A stretch of DNA of 40,700 nt, taken from positions 1 through 40,700 of the forward strand of contig NZ_JABETO010000041.1 of assembly GCF_013055795.1 (NCBI RefSeq), given 5' to 3'. This document shows, one piece after another, positions 23,221 through 31,475 of the stretch. The translations under genes and the position numbers were made by a program. The notes beneath the pieces were generated by a model. The model saw only the letters and a program-made list of their open reading frames with translations. It did not search any database and was not told where the DNA came from. The DNA is from Streptomyces sp. I05A-00742. GTDB lineage: Bacteria > Actinomycetota > Actinomycetes > Streptomycetales > Streptomycetaceae. The stretch's first letter is position 1. Each line of letters starts with the position of its first letter.

Positions 23221-23988
23221 TCAGGCCGCGTACGCCGCGATGTCCCCGATCGCCGAGAAGCCCATGCCGTAGGCGCTCATGCCGCGCCCGTACGCCCCGA
23301 TGTGCACCCCGCCCGGGCAGCCACCTGCCCCGCAGGAGCCGCTGTCGCCGCAGGCGTGCGGGGCGGAGCCGGCGAGGACCCAGCCGTACTCGGACTCGCG
23401 GTAGCGGAAGTCGGCCGACACACCGTCCACCGGCAGGGAGAGCGTGGTCCAGGGGGCCTCGTCCAGGTGGTCCGCCAGCTCCCAGGCGAGGGCGGTCTGC
23501 TGGTCGAGCCAGTTCTGCCGCAGGGCCCGCTCCATCCGGACGGGCCAGGTGTACGAGAGCAGACCCGCGCCGGCGAGCCAGGCGGCCGAGGAGACCGAGG
23601 TGGCCTCCAGCACTCCGGTGCCGTCGGCGCTGCGGCGCACCGGGCGGCTGGCGACCGTCACGACGACGGAGAAGCGGTGCCCGGCCGAGAGTGTGCCGGC
23701 CTTGTCGAACCGGTCGGGTTTGGCGGGCTGTCCGGGGCGGCCCAGCGTGGGCTCCGCGCCATGGCCCGTCGAGCCGTGCTCCACCGTGCCGTCGGCCGCC
23801 GTGCCCACCTGCATCAGCCAGCGCCGTCCGGTGAACGCCTCGTCCAGGCCGTACCAGGGGAACGACGCCTGCAGGTAACCGTCGAGCGGCCGCCGGTCGC
23901 CGGGTGTCTCCGCGGGTCCTCCCCGGTCCCCGGAGACGGCCTCCCCGGCGGACGTTCCCGCCGTCACTGCCCGACTCGTGGTCTCCAT
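23221..23988 (-). CDS. Hypothetical protein with Gly/Cys-rich C-terminus
   Basis: 255 residues from ATG 23988, with GAGGAGG about 10 bases upstream. The N-terminal 35 residues are low-complexity; the middle contains GYLQASFPWYGLDEAFTGRRWL and YTWPVRMERALRQNWLDQQTALAWELADHLDEAPW, which look like a folded domain; the end is HACGDSGSCGAGGCPGG followed by GAYGRGMSAYGMGFSAIG. The three closely spaced Cys could bind metal or form disulfides. No signal peptide. I do not recognise the family. It lies downstream of tatB on the same strand (115-base gap). Confidence 0.7.
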   Translation of the reverse strand: METTSRAVTAGTSAGEAVSGDRGGPAETPGDRRPLDGYLQASFPWYGLDEAFTGRRWLMQVGTAADGTVEHGSTGHGAEPTLGRPGQPAKPDRFDKAGTLSAGHRFSVVVTVASRPVRRSADGTGVLEATSVSSAAWLAGAGLLSYTWPVRMERALRQNWLDQQTALAWELADHLDEAPWTTLSLPVDGVSADFRYRESEYGWVLAGSAPHACGDSGSCGAGGCPGGVHIGAYGRGMSAYGMGFSAIGDIAAYAA

Positions 23989-24103
23989 CTGCGCGGCGCC
24001 TCCTCGTTGCCCCGTCGTCCCGGCCCGCCCGCTCCGGCGGGGGCCGTCAACCCGGACAAGGGGAGAATAGCCACCCGCGTCAATGGGGCACGGCAGGCGT
24101 GGC

Positions 24104-24547
24104 TCAGGTGGCGTCGGAGTCGAACGGAGGTCGCTCTCCCGGCTGGACGGGCCCCTGCTTCTTGAGCAGGTCGGGTCCGCTCTTCTTGAGCAGGTCGGGG
24201 CCGCCCGAGGTGTGCGGCTCCGGGTCCCTGCCGTTCACCGCGTCGGTGACCTCGGCCATCTCCGCCTTGAGGTCGAAGCCGTTGCGGATCTCCTTCAGCC
24301 CCAGCTCGTCCTTGTCCAGGACGTGCTTGCGGACGAAGGTCTTGGGGTTGAGGTCCTCGAACTCGAAGTCCTTGAACTCCGGGCCCAGCTCCGAACGGAT
24401 GTCCTCCTTGGCGCTCTCGGAGAACTGCCGCAGCTTCCGCAGGGTGCGGGACACGTCCTGGATCATCTTCGGCAGCTTGTCCGGGCCGAAAATGAGCAGA
24501 GCGAGGACGACGAGCGCGATCAGCTCGGGAAGTCCTATGTCGAGCAC
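24104..24547 (-). CDS. tatB: Sec-independent protein translocase subunit TatB
   Basis: 147 residues from GTG 24547, with AAGGAG about 7 bases upstream. One membrane helix (about 5-21, IGLPELIALVVLALLIFG) is followed by the hinge GPDKLPK and an amphipathic helix (MIQDVSRTLRKLRQF), the TatA/B signature; the Glu at position 8 and the length fit TatB. The acidic/basic cytoplasmic tail ends with a doubled GPDLLKK unit. TatB works with TatC as receptor for twin-arginine signal peptides of folded exported proteins. It is the last gene of the sigma factor, anti-sigma and HtrA cluster, as in M. tuberculosis (sigE-rseA-htrA-tatB). Confidence 0.95.
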   Translation of the reverse strand: MLDIGLPELIALVVLALLIFGPDKLPKMIQDVSRTLRKLRQFSESAKEDIRSELGPEFKDFEFEDLNPKTFVRKHVLDKDELGLKEIRNGFDLKAEMAEVTDAVNGRDPEPHTSGGPDLLKKSGPDLLKKQGPVQPGERPPFDSDAT

Positions 24548-24653
24548 CTGCAGCTCCTTGATGCGTGAACGGCCCAGGGGTTCAGGCCGCCTATCACGGT
24601 ACCTGGCCCGGTGGGCGGTGCGGGAGACGGCCGGGCCAACATCGGGCCAAGGG

Positions 24654-27455
24654 TCAGCGCGAGCTCGCCGTCCCCAAGGTCATTTGGACCGTCCGCTCCT
24701 TGCCGTCGCGCTCCACCGTGAGGGTCAGCCGGTCGCCCGGCCGATGGCTGCGGATCTTGACGATGAGCTCCTGACCACTGCGAATGGGGACGTCGTCCAC
24801 CTTTTTGATCACGTCGCCCGGGGCGATGCCCGCCTTGTCCGCCGGCCCTCCGGGGCTCACCGGGGTGCCGCCGCCGCCCTTGGGGTTCACCCGGGCACCG
24901 GCGCCCTGGTACTCCATGTCGAGTGAGACACCTATCACCGGGTGAGTGGCCCGGCCGGTGTTGATCAGCTCCTCGGCGACGCGTTTGGCCTGGTTGATCG
25001 GTATGGCGAAGCCGAGGCCTATGCTCCCGCCCTGGCCGCCCGACTCCGACGAGCCGCCGGCCGAGCGGATCGCGCTGTTGATGCCGATGACCCGGCCCCG
25101 GGAGTCCACCAGCGGGCCGCCCGAGTTGCCCGGGTTGATCGGGGCGTCCGTCTGGAGGGCGTCGACGTAACTCACGTCACTCCCGTCCTGCTTCTTGCCG
25201 CCGGCCGTGATCGGGCGCTCCTTGGCGCTGATGATGCCCGTGGTGACCGTGCCCGCCAGGTCGAAGGGCGCGCCGATGGCGACGACCGAGTCGCCGACGT
25301 GCACCGAGTCGGAGTTGCCCAGCGGCAGCGGGGTGAGCCCCGAGACGCCCGAGACCTTGACGACGGCGAGGTCGTAGCCGCTGTCCCGGCCGACGACGGT
25401 GGCCTTGGCGGTCTGCCCGCCGTTGAAGGTCACCTGTATCTCGCCGCTGCCGCCGTCGCCGGCCGCCTCGACGACGTGGTTGTTGGTGAGGATGTGGCCC
25501 GTCTTGTCCAGGACGAACCCGGTGCCGGTGCCCTGGCCGCCGCTGCCGCGCACATGCAGCGTCACCACGCCGGGCAGGGCGCGGGCCGCGATCCCTGCGA
25601 TGCTGCCGGGTTCGCGGTCGCTCTTCTCGGCGGGCGCCTGCGGCAGCGTCACCCGGTGCCCCGGCCCCCCGTCCCGCTCCAGCCACGCCCCGATCCCGCC
25701 ACCGATCCCACCCGCGACCAGCGCCACGATCAGCGCCCCCGTCACGATCCGGGATCGCGTGACCGGCTTCCCCTTCTCCTCCTTCGGAGGCCGCCGGTCC
25801 GCCGCCCACGGGTCGTACTGCCACGGCCCCGCGCCCGGCGGCACACCCGGCCCCTGCCCGAACCCGCCCGGCACGGCGGGCGGGGCGTACGGGGACTGTG
25901 CGCCGGGGGCGCCGGGCGTGGGCGGGTACGGCGCGGGGGCGCCCGGGTACCCCTGGGCGCCGGGGGCGCCAGGGACGGCCGGGGCTGCCGGGAACTGCCC
26001 GGTCGCGCCGGGGTGCTGCCCGGCCGGGGCCTGGGGGCCCGGGGTGGCGGGCAGCTCGGGGGCGTACGGGTGCGGCGCGGTCGTGGGCACGCGCTGGCCT
26101 TGCGCGCCCTGGGCGGCGGCCTGTTGCGCGGCGTACGGGTTCGGTGCCGCGGGCGCGGGGGCGCCCGGGACGGACGGGGGTTGGGCGGACGCCGCAGGGT
26201 GCTCACCCGGGCTCCGGGACCCGGGGGCGGCGGGCCGCTCCGAGGTGCCAGGGGCGGGCAGGGGCTGCGCGGACGCAGCGGGGTGCTCACCACCCTGGCT
26301 CTGTGCACCCGGGGCACCCGGGGCAACGGGCTGCTGCGAGGCGTGCTGATACGGCGCACCGGCGGGAGCCGCCGGGCCCGGGGTGGGTGTGTCCTCGGAC
26401 GCCGGTGGTTCGGGCGTGGCGGCGGAGGCGAACTGCGTTCCGGCGGCGGGAACGGAACCGCCCGGGGCCTCCTGCGGGTCGGGGGCGGCGGCCACTTCGG
26501 CCTTCCGGAGATCGGGTGCGGCGGCGGTGGGCGGCGGGACGGCGTCCCTGACCGGCTCGGCGGTCGTGAAAGCGTCCACCGGCGGACGGAAGGCATCCTC
26601 ACCCCGACCGGGCGCCGACATACCGTCCGCGACCGGAACACCGGCTGCGGGAGCGTCCACCGGCGGACGGAAGACATTCCCGTCCCGGTCGGACGCCGAC
26701 AGGCCGTCCACGACCGGAACATCAGCCGCGGGAGCCCCCACCGGCGGACGGAAGACATCCTCACCCCGGCCGGGCGTCGACATACCGTCCGCGACCGGGA
26801 CATCGGCCACGGGAGCCTCCACCTGCGGGCGGGGGGCGTCCTCACCCCGGCCGGGCGCCGGCACGCCGTCCACGACCGGAACGCCGGTCGCGGGAGCGTC
26901 CACCGGCGGGCGGGAGGCGTCCTCGCTCGGGGCGGGTGCGGCCGAGGAGGGCTGTGATGCCCCGGGGGTGGCGGCGGGTGTGGGGGTGGCGTCCTGTGGC
27001 GGGGAGGCAGGGTACGGCTGGTGCGGGATGCCACCGGAAACCGGGCCGCCGGAAGCCGGCGGGGTCGGGTCGGTGTACGGCCAGGGCGTGCCCGTGCCCG
27101 GGTCCCGGGGCGGGGCGAAGGGCGAGGGCGTCCCGCCGGACGGCGGCAGGGCGGTGCCGCCCGCCGGGGTGGCCGTGGGGCGCTGTACCGGCGGGGCGGG
27201 GGCCCAGGGGCCGGGGCGGCCGTAGGGGGGTGTGCCGTACGGGTCGGGGTCGTGGAGCGGCGCGGGACCCGGCGGCACGGTGCCGTCCGGGGTGGACGGG
27301 TACGCGGCGGATGCGGCCGGAAGGCCGCCGACGTCCTCCGGGGAGCCGCCACCGGCCAGGGACCCGGCGTCCGCCGGGGAGCCGTCGTCGGCCGGGCGCG
27401 AGCGGCTCCACCACTGCGGTCCGGTCGCGGAAACCGGCGCGTTGCCCTCGTCCAT
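24654..27455 (-). CDS. HtrA-like membrane serine protease with PDZ domain
   Basis: 933 residues from ATG 27455 (MDEGNAPVSATGPQWW), with GGGGGGAG upstream; GTG 27470 is a weaker alternative. Residues 1-565 form a Pro/Ala/Gly-rich, probably disordered cytoplasmic region holding 27-residue tandem repeats (about 178-295). One membrane helix follows (about 569-592). The extracytoplasmic trypsin-like domain has the triad His660 (NNHVVEA), Asp695 (GYDLAVVKV) and Ser778 (GNSGGPL), and a C-terminal PDZ domain (about 835-930, PADKAGIAPGDVIKKVDDVPI). It should degrade or process misfolded or signalling proteins outside the membrane. Position after the anti-sigma factor suggests it takes part in, or is controlled by, the envelope stress response. 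The N-terminal region is far longer than in most HtrA proteins. Confidence 0.94.
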   Translation of the reverse strand: MDEGNAPVSATGPQWWSRSRPADDGSPADAGSLAGGGSPEDVGGLPAASAAYPSTPDGTVPPGPAPLHDPDPYGTPPYGRPGPWAPAPPVQRPTATPAGGTALPPSGGTPSPFAPPRDPGTGTPWPYTDPTPPASGGPVSGGIPHQPYPASPPQDATPTPAATPGASQPSSAAPAPSEDASRPPVDAPATGVPVVDGVPAPGRGEDAPRPQVEAPVADVPVADGMSTPGRGEDVFRPPVGAPAADVPVVDGLSASDRDGNVFRPPVDAPAAGVPVADGMSAPGRGEDAFRPPVDAFTTAEPVRDAVPPPTAAAPDLRKAEVAAAPDPQEAPGGSVPAAGTQFASAATPEPPASEDTPTPGPAAPAGAPYQHASQQPVAPGAPGAQSQGGEHPAASAQPLPAPGTSERPAAPGSRSPGEHPAASAQPPSVPGAPAPAAPNPYAAQQAAAQGAQGQRVPTTAPHPYAPELPATPGPQAPAGQHPGATGQFPAAPAVPGAPGAQGYPGAPAPYPPTPGAPGAQSPYAPPAVPGGFGQGPGVPPGAGPWQYDPWAADRRPPKEEKGKPVTRSRIVTGALIVALVAGGIGGGIGAWLERDGGPGHRVTLPQAPAEKSDREPGSIAGIAARALPGVVTLHVRGSGGQGTGTGFVLDKTGHILTNNHVVEAAGDGGSGEIQVTFNGGQTAKATVVGRDSGYDLAVVKVSGVSGLTPLPLGNSDSVHVGDSVVAIGAPFDLAGTVTTGIISAKERPITAGGKKQDGSDVSYVDALQTDAPINPGNSGGPLVDSRGRVIGINSAIRSAGGSSESGGQGGSIGLGFAIPINQAKRVAEELINTGRATHPVIGVSLDMEYQGAGARVNPKGGGGTPVSPGGPADKAGIAPGDVIKKVDDVPIRSGQELIVKIRSHRPGDRLTLTVERDGKERTVQMTLGTASSR
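26572..26920 (-). repeat. 81-bp tandem repeat in the HtrA coding region
   Basis: Units begin at 26572, 26653, 26734, 26815 and 26896, exactly 81 bases apart: four full units and a partial. Each encodes a 27-residue unit of pattern PPVDAPAAxVPVxDG followed by a GRGED(A/V)FR-like end. The copies differ at several codons, so they are not a very recent amplification. The in-frame period allows length change without frameshift. Confidence 0.93.
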
Positions 27456-27573
27456 CTCTGCTCCCCCCACGTGGGTCTCACAAGCCGTGGCATCCCTGGA
27501 TACCGGCCGCCCACCGGCGATTCAACCAGGTGCCGGTGGGCGCGAGCAGAGTACCCGTACTGTCAGGTGCGCA

Positions 27574-28371
27574 TCAGCGGGCCAGGGGTGCCTGCTGGGG
27601 CATCCGGTACGGGACGGCGACGGGCAGCGCGGGCGGTATGACCAGCGCGGCCCGCGACATGGGCTGCCGCGGCGACCGCCCGGCGTCCGCGGGGGCCCCG
27701 GTGCCGACGGGACGGTTCCGGTTCGGCCGGCGGCTCTCCCCGTTGCCGCCGCTCCGAACGCCGCCGCCGTTCCCCTGCGCGGACAGCGCGAGCGCCGTCG
27801 CCGTGCTCGTCCGCGGGTTCTCGGAGCGGGCTCTGGGGGCCTCCACGGCCGTCCGCAGCGGCTCCGCCCCGACCAGGGCGAAGGCCGCTATCGTCACGGC
27901 GCCGGCCGCGGCGAAGGCGAATCTCCGGCCGCGCGAGGGGTTGCGGCCCACGTCGTGGACGCGGAAACCGCGGTCGCGTGCGGCGAGGGCGGGCATCGGC
28001 AGCAGGGCGAAGGCGTCGCCGTGCGGCCCGAAGCCGTCGTCCCGGCCGGGACCGCCGGGACCACCGGGCTCACCGGCCCGCTCCTCACCGTCCGCCGTGG
28101 GCGCGCCCGGCCCGGCGGGGCCGTCGAGGCCCATGGCGGGCAGGCTCTGGAGCCGGGCGAGCAGGGCGTCGGAGAGCGGCGGGGGCGGAGCCTCCGCGAA
28201 CATGCTCTTGAGCCGGCGCTGCGCGTCGGCTTCCGCTTTACAGGTCCAGCAGGTGGCGAGGTGCGCGAGCACCCGCTCCCGGGCATCGTGTCCCAATTCC
28301 CCGTCGACCAGGGCCGCGAGGCGGTCGCCGAGATGCTGCTCGGCGGGGGACTGACCGCCTGAACCGGTCAC
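27574..28371 (-). CDS. Zinc-finger anti-sigma factor (RseA-like)
   Basis: 265 residues from GTG 28371, overlapping the sigma-factor stop by 4 bases (GTGA), so the two are translationally coupled. The ZAS motif His37-x3-Cys41-x2-Cys44 (HLATCWTC) lies in the N-terminal sigma-binding domain. One membrane helix is predicted at 151-169 (FAFAAAGAVTIAAFALVGA), with an extracytoplasmic Arg/Pro-rich tail. It should hold the ECF sigma factor inactive at the membrane and release it on oxidative or envelope signals. RseA (Rv1222) of M. tuberculosis lies in the same position. The HtrA gene starts 118 bases downstream, possibly allowing protease-anti-sigma interplay. Confidence 0.9.
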   Translation of the reverse strand: MTGSGGQSPAEQHLGDRLAALVDGELGHDARERVLAHLATCWTCKAEADAQRRLKSMFAEAPPPPLSDALLARLQSLPAMGLDGPAGPGAPTADGEERAGEPGGPGGPGRDDGFGPHGDAFALLPMPALAARDRGFRVHDVGRNPSRGRRFAFAAAGAVTIAAFALVGAEPLRTAVEAPRARSENPRTSTATALALSAQGNGGGVRSGGNGESRRPNRNRPVGTGAPADAGRSPRQPMSRAALVIPPALPVAVPYRMPQQAPLAR

Positions 28372-29141
28372 GCGATCCCGACCTCCCCACTCAGCCGGAC
28401 GCCGGGGGCCACCCCCGCCATGGCGCGCTGCTCGGCCCGGGCGGAGGGCGAGCGGTGCCGCAGCGCCTTGCGCAGATGGGAACGGCCGCGGTGGATGCGG
28501 CTGCGGACGGTGCCCAGCTTCACGCCGAGCGTCGCCGCGATCTCCTCGTACGAGAGGCCCTCGATGTCGCAGAGGACCACCGCGGCCCGGAACTCCGGGG
28601 CGAGGGTGTCGAGCGCCTGCTGCACGTCCGCGTCGAAGTGCGTGTCGTTGAAGTGCTGCTGGGGGGACGGCTCGCGGCTCGGGAGCCGCTCGGCGGCGTC
28701 GTCGCCCAGCGCGTCGAAGCGGATGCGCTGGCGGCGGCGGACCATGTCGAGGAAGAGGTTGGTGGTGATGCGGTGCAGCCACCCCTCGAACGTCCCCGGG
28801 GTGTACGTGGACAGCGAGCGGAAGACCCGGACGAAGACCTCCTGGGTGAGGTCCTCGGCGTCGTGCTGGTTCCCGGTCAGGCGGTAGGCCAGGCGGTAGA
28901 CCCGTGCGCTGTGGGTGCTGACGATCTCCTCCCAGGTGGGAGGGGTCCACGCCTGCGCGTCCGCGTCGGTGGCGAACGTCGCGGTCGCGGTCTTGCGGTC
29001 GGCGGAACGGTCAGCGGTGTCGGTCACGGATTTCGGCTCGACGGCGGACCGGCGGAAGCGCCTCAGCACTCCCCTGCGGTCACAGCTCGTAGCCGCACCT
29101 CCCCTGTCGGCTCTGGTGGTGTCCAGTGGAGCCCCTACCAT
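28368..29141 (-). CDS. sigE: ECF RNA polymerase sigma factor, SigE-type
   Basis: 257 residues from ATG 29141 (MVGAPLDTTRADRGG), with GAGG 6 bases upstream; the open frame extends to 29249, but that part has no ribosome site and lacks family similarity. Region 2 is HSARVYRLAYRLTGNQHDAEDLTQEVFVRVFRSL with the GTFEGWLHRITTN continuation; region 4 is LDTLAPEFRAAVVLCDIEGLSYEEIAATLGVKLGTVRSRIHRGR. This is the SigE type of mycobacteria (Rv1221) and SCO5147 of S. coelicolor, not the Streptomyces sigE (SCO3356) that responds to cell-wall antibiotics, so the symbol follows mycobacterial usage. It has an unstructured ~90-residue N-terminal extension. It probably directs envelope or oxidative-stress genes including its own operon. 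Confidence 0.93.
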   Translation of the reverse strand: MVGAPLDTTRADRGGAATSCDRRGVLRRFRRSAVEPKSVTDTADRSADRKTATATFATDADAQAWTPPTWEEIVSTHSARVYRLAYRLTGNQHDAEDLTQEVFVRVFRSLSTYTPGTFEGWLHRITTNLFLDMVRRRQRIRFDALGDDAAERLPSREPSPQQHFNDTHFDADVQQALDTLAPEFRAAVVLCDIEGLSYEEIAATLGVKLGTVRSRIHRGRSHLRKALRHRSPSARAEQRAMAGVAPGVRLSGEVGIA

Positions 29142-29338
29142 ATCCACCTCGCCCGTTAGCTCCGGATAAGTAATTTTGACCTGCTTTTGGTTTTGATCCG
29201 CTCCCCGGATCCTCCGGTCGCCCTCCACCGGCCCCGCGCCCTCCCTCACACCCCGTCAACGCCTGGTCCCATCTGCGGGTTCCCGACCGCAGCGGATACA
29301 GTCACCGTTGCGTCGACACATGGGGACAGGAGAGGGCC

Positions 29339-29983
29339 ATTACCGGCAACCGGCAGACGAGCTGGGCGTTCGCCGATGCGTACGGCGTCGAGCACATCGA
29401 GGACCCGGCACTGCTCTGGGCACGCGACCGGGCCCACGAGGCGGGGCTCCGCTCGGTGTCGTCCGGCACGGGCTCCGCGCTGCGCCTGCTCGCCGCCGCC
29501 GTGGACGCCAAGGCCGTCGCGGAGATCGGCACCGGCACCGGCGTCTCCGGCCTGCACCTCCTGCACGGCATGCGCCCCGACGGCGTGCTCACCACCGTGG
29601 ACAGCGACCCGGAGTGCCAGCAGTTCGCCCGGCAGGCGTTCCGCGCCGCGGGCTTCGCCGGCAACCGCGCCCGCTTCATCCCGGGCCGCGCGCTGGAGGT
29701 GCTGCCGCGGCTGGCGGACGGCGGGTACGACCTCGTCTTCTGCGACGGTGACCGGCTGGAGTACCTCGACTACCTAGCGGAATCGTTGCGCCTGCTGCGG
29801 CCGGGCGGGGTCGTCTGCTTCGAGGGCGTGTTCGCGGACGGCCGCACCGTGGACTCCGCCGCCCAGCCCGCCGAGGTGCTGCGCCTGCGCGAACTGCTGC
29901 GCGTGGTACGGGAGTCGACGGTCCTGCTGCCGTCACTGCTGCCCGTGGGCGACGGGCTGCTGTGCGCCGCCCGCCGGGGCTGA
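29339..29983 (+). CDS. SAM-dependent O-methyltransferase
   Basis: 214 residues if started at ATT 29339, after AGGAGAGGG. The family-like N-terminus TGNRQTSWAFADAY directly follows this codon, and no ATG, GTG or TTG lies in frame near it; the next is GTG 29456, which would cut off about 39 conserved residues. Domain: helical cap (1-45), SAM site AEIGTGTGVSGLHLL, VDSDPECQQFARQAF, FIPGRALEVL, and the metal-ligand-like DLVFCDGDRLEYLDYL with LLRPGGVVCFEGVF. This is the caffeoyl-CoA OMT/Rv1220c-like group; the methyl acceptor is unknown. Divergent from sigE, as in M. tuberculosis (Rv1220c-Rv1221). Confidence 0.88.
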   Translation: MTGNRQTSWAFADAYGVEHIEDPALLWARDRAHEAGLRSVSSGTGSALRLLAAAVDAKAVAEIGTGTGVSGLHLLHGMRPDGVLTTVDSDPECQQFARQAFRAAGFAGNRARFIPGRALEVLPRLADGGYDLVFCDGDRLEYLDYLAESLRLLRPGGVVCFEGVFADGRTVDSAAQPAEVLRLRELLRVVRESTVLLPSLLPVGDGLLCAARRG

Positions 29984-30010
29984 CCGGGCCGCGGGCGAGG
30001 CAGCCGGGGC

Positions 30011-30038
30011 GACCCTCGCGTGGTGACCCTCGCGTGGT
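30011..30038. repeat. 14-bp tandem direct repeat
   Basis: GACCCTCGCGTGGT occurs twice in a row (30011-30024, 30025-30038) in the spacer after the methyltransferase gene. No function seen. Confidence 0.8.
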
Positions 30039-30101
30039 GACCATCACATTTCAGCCATCGGCCGGAACGGCCGGGGAACCGTCCCCGGACCCGGAAATGC
30101 C

Positions 30102-30140
30102 CCTGCCCCGGCAGCCGGGCGAACCGGCTGCCGGGGCAGG
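30102..30140. terminator. Bidirectional terminator
   Basis: A perfect 17-bp stem (30102-30118 with 30124-30140) with loop GCGAA, between the convergent methyltransferase and DUF3117 genes. Confidence 0.85.
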
Positions 30141-30170
30141 AGAAGTCAGAGGAAGACCGTGGTCCGTGCG

Positions 30171-30338
30171 TCAGACGACGACGTTCTTCAGGGCGTCGGC
30201 AAGAGCCGCCGCCTCATCCGGGGTCAGCTCGACGACGAGACGACCGCCGCCTTCGAGCGGAACCCGCATGACGATGCCCCGCCCCTCCTTGGTCACCTCG
30301 AGCGGGCCGTCGCCCGTCCGCGGCTTCATGGCCGCCAT
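30171..30338 (-). CDS. DUF3117 family protein
   Basis: 55 residues, MAAMKPRTGDGPLEVTKEGR to ADALKNVVV. Length and sequence are those of the highly conserved actinobacterial DUF3117 family (Rv1211 in M. tuberculosis, from memory). ATG 30338 has GGAAGGGG about 8 bases upstream. It is soluble and small; the GIVMRVPLEGGGRLVVELT core suggests a beta hairpin. Function unknown. It has its own lower-GC promoter region in the 330-base gap before the enoyl-CoA hydratase gene. Confidence 0.95.
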   Translation of the reverse strand: MAAMKPRTGDGPLEVTKEGRGIVMRVPLEGGGRLVVELTPDEAAALADALKNVVV

Positions 30339-30669
30339 GCTCGTTCCCCTTCCTGAAACCAGCTCATCGTCTGCCGAGCGACCCCATCGAAGGGCACGTG
30401 TCACCGGCATCGAACACATTGCTTCCAGGCCATTATCCCGCATCGCGCGACCCAATGACCAACATCGGTCGGCATCCCTTCGGCAACACGCTCCCGCAAA
30501 ACCACCCAATTCGGCGATTGCTCCGTACTTGCTCACCAACGACGCACCCGTACACAGGACCGATTCCCCGACTTCTTTGACGCAGGTCACATGCCGGCCG
30601 GCTGTCATTCACCGCGAGCTGCGGCAAGCTGACCGCTGACCGCTGTCTTTTCGAGGGAGGGACCGCTCC
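30339..30669. other. Intergenic gap with divergent promoters
   Basis: 331 bases of lower GC than the flanks between the divergent DUF3117 and enoyl-CoA hydratase genes. It presumably holds both promoters. I see no coherent gene, no clear -35/-10 pair and no strong hairpin. Confidence 0.5.
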
Positions 30670-31470
30670 ATGGCAGACACCGTGCTGTACGAGGTGGCCG
30701 ACGGGCTCGCGACGATCACCCTGAACCGGCCCGACGCCATGAACGCGCTCGACACGGCCACCAAGGTCGCCCTCCTCGGGAGCGTCCGCCGGGCCGCGGA
30801 GGACGCCGCCGTCCGCGCCGTTCTCCTCACCGGCACCGGGCGCGCCTTCTGTGTGGGCCAGGACCTCAAGGAGCACATCGGCTCCCTCGCCGCCGACCGC
30901 GAGAACGGCACGAACCTCACCTGGAACACGGTCCGGGACCACTACACCCCCATCACCCTCGCCCTCGCCGAGATGCCCAAGCCCGTCGTCGCCGGCGTGA
31001 ACGGCGTCGCCGCCGGCGCCGGCGCCGGCTTCGCCCTCGCCGCCGACTACCGCGTCGTCGCCGACACCGCCTCCTTCAACACCGCCTTCGCCGGTGTCGC
31101 CCTCGCCGGCGACTCCGGCGTCTCCTGGACGCTGCCCCGCGTCGTCGGGCACAGCCGGGCCATGGACCTCATGCTCTTCCCCCGCTCCATCCCCGCGCAG
31201 GAGGCGTACGAGCTCGGCATCGCCAACAAGATCGTGCCCGCCACCGACCTGGCCGCCGAGGCGGCCGCCGTCGCCCGGCGGCTCGCGGAGGGGCCGACGC
31301 TCACGTATGCCGCGATCAAGCGGGCGCTGGCTTTTGGGGCGGATCACTCGCTGGGTGAGACGTTGGGGCTGGAGGAGGAGCTTCAGGGGCGGGCCGGGGG
31401 ATCGGAGGATCACCGGATCGCGGTGGAGGCGTTTCTGAAGAAGGAGAAGCCACGGTTCGTGGGGCGGTGA
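30670..31470 (+). CDS. Enoyl-CoA hydratase/isomerase family protein
   Basis: 266 residues from ATG 30670, with GAGGGAGG about 10 bases upstream. Crotonase fold: ITLNRPDAMNALD near the start, oxyanion-hole segments GRAFCVGQDLKEH (about 57-69) and VNGVAAGAGAGFALAADYR, and LAGDSGVSWTLPRVVG, where the usual second catalytic Glu is replaced by Asp/Ser-type residues as in PaaG-type isomerases. The reaction is probably hydration or isomerisation of an acyl-CoA in fatty-acid or phenylacetate-type catabolism; the substrate is not predictable. It stands alone, ending in repeat element C. The last ~170 bases have noticeably lower third-position GC. Confidence 0.92.
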   Translation: MADTVLYEVADGLATITLNRPDAMNALDTATKVALLGSVRRAAEDAAVRAVLLTGTGRAFCVGQDLKEHIGSLAADRENGTNLTWNTVRDHYTPITLALAEMPKPVVAGVNGVAAGAGAGFALAADYRVVADTASFNTAFAGVALAGDSGVSWTLPRVVGHSRAMDLMLFPRSIPAQEAYELGIANKIVPATDLAAEAAAVARRLAEGPTLTYAAIKRALAFGADHSLGETLGLEEELQGRAGGSEDHRIAVEAFLKKEKPRFVGR

Positions 31471-31475
31471 GGGCA

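Noticed and set aside
24942..26957. 671-codon rightward frame opposite HtrA
   Set aside because: Gly/Arg-rich shadow of the HtrA gene, no domain or ribosome site.
29142..29249. Longer sigma-factor start at 29249
   Set aside because: No ribosome site and no family similarity before ATG 29141, which has GAGG 6 bases upstream.
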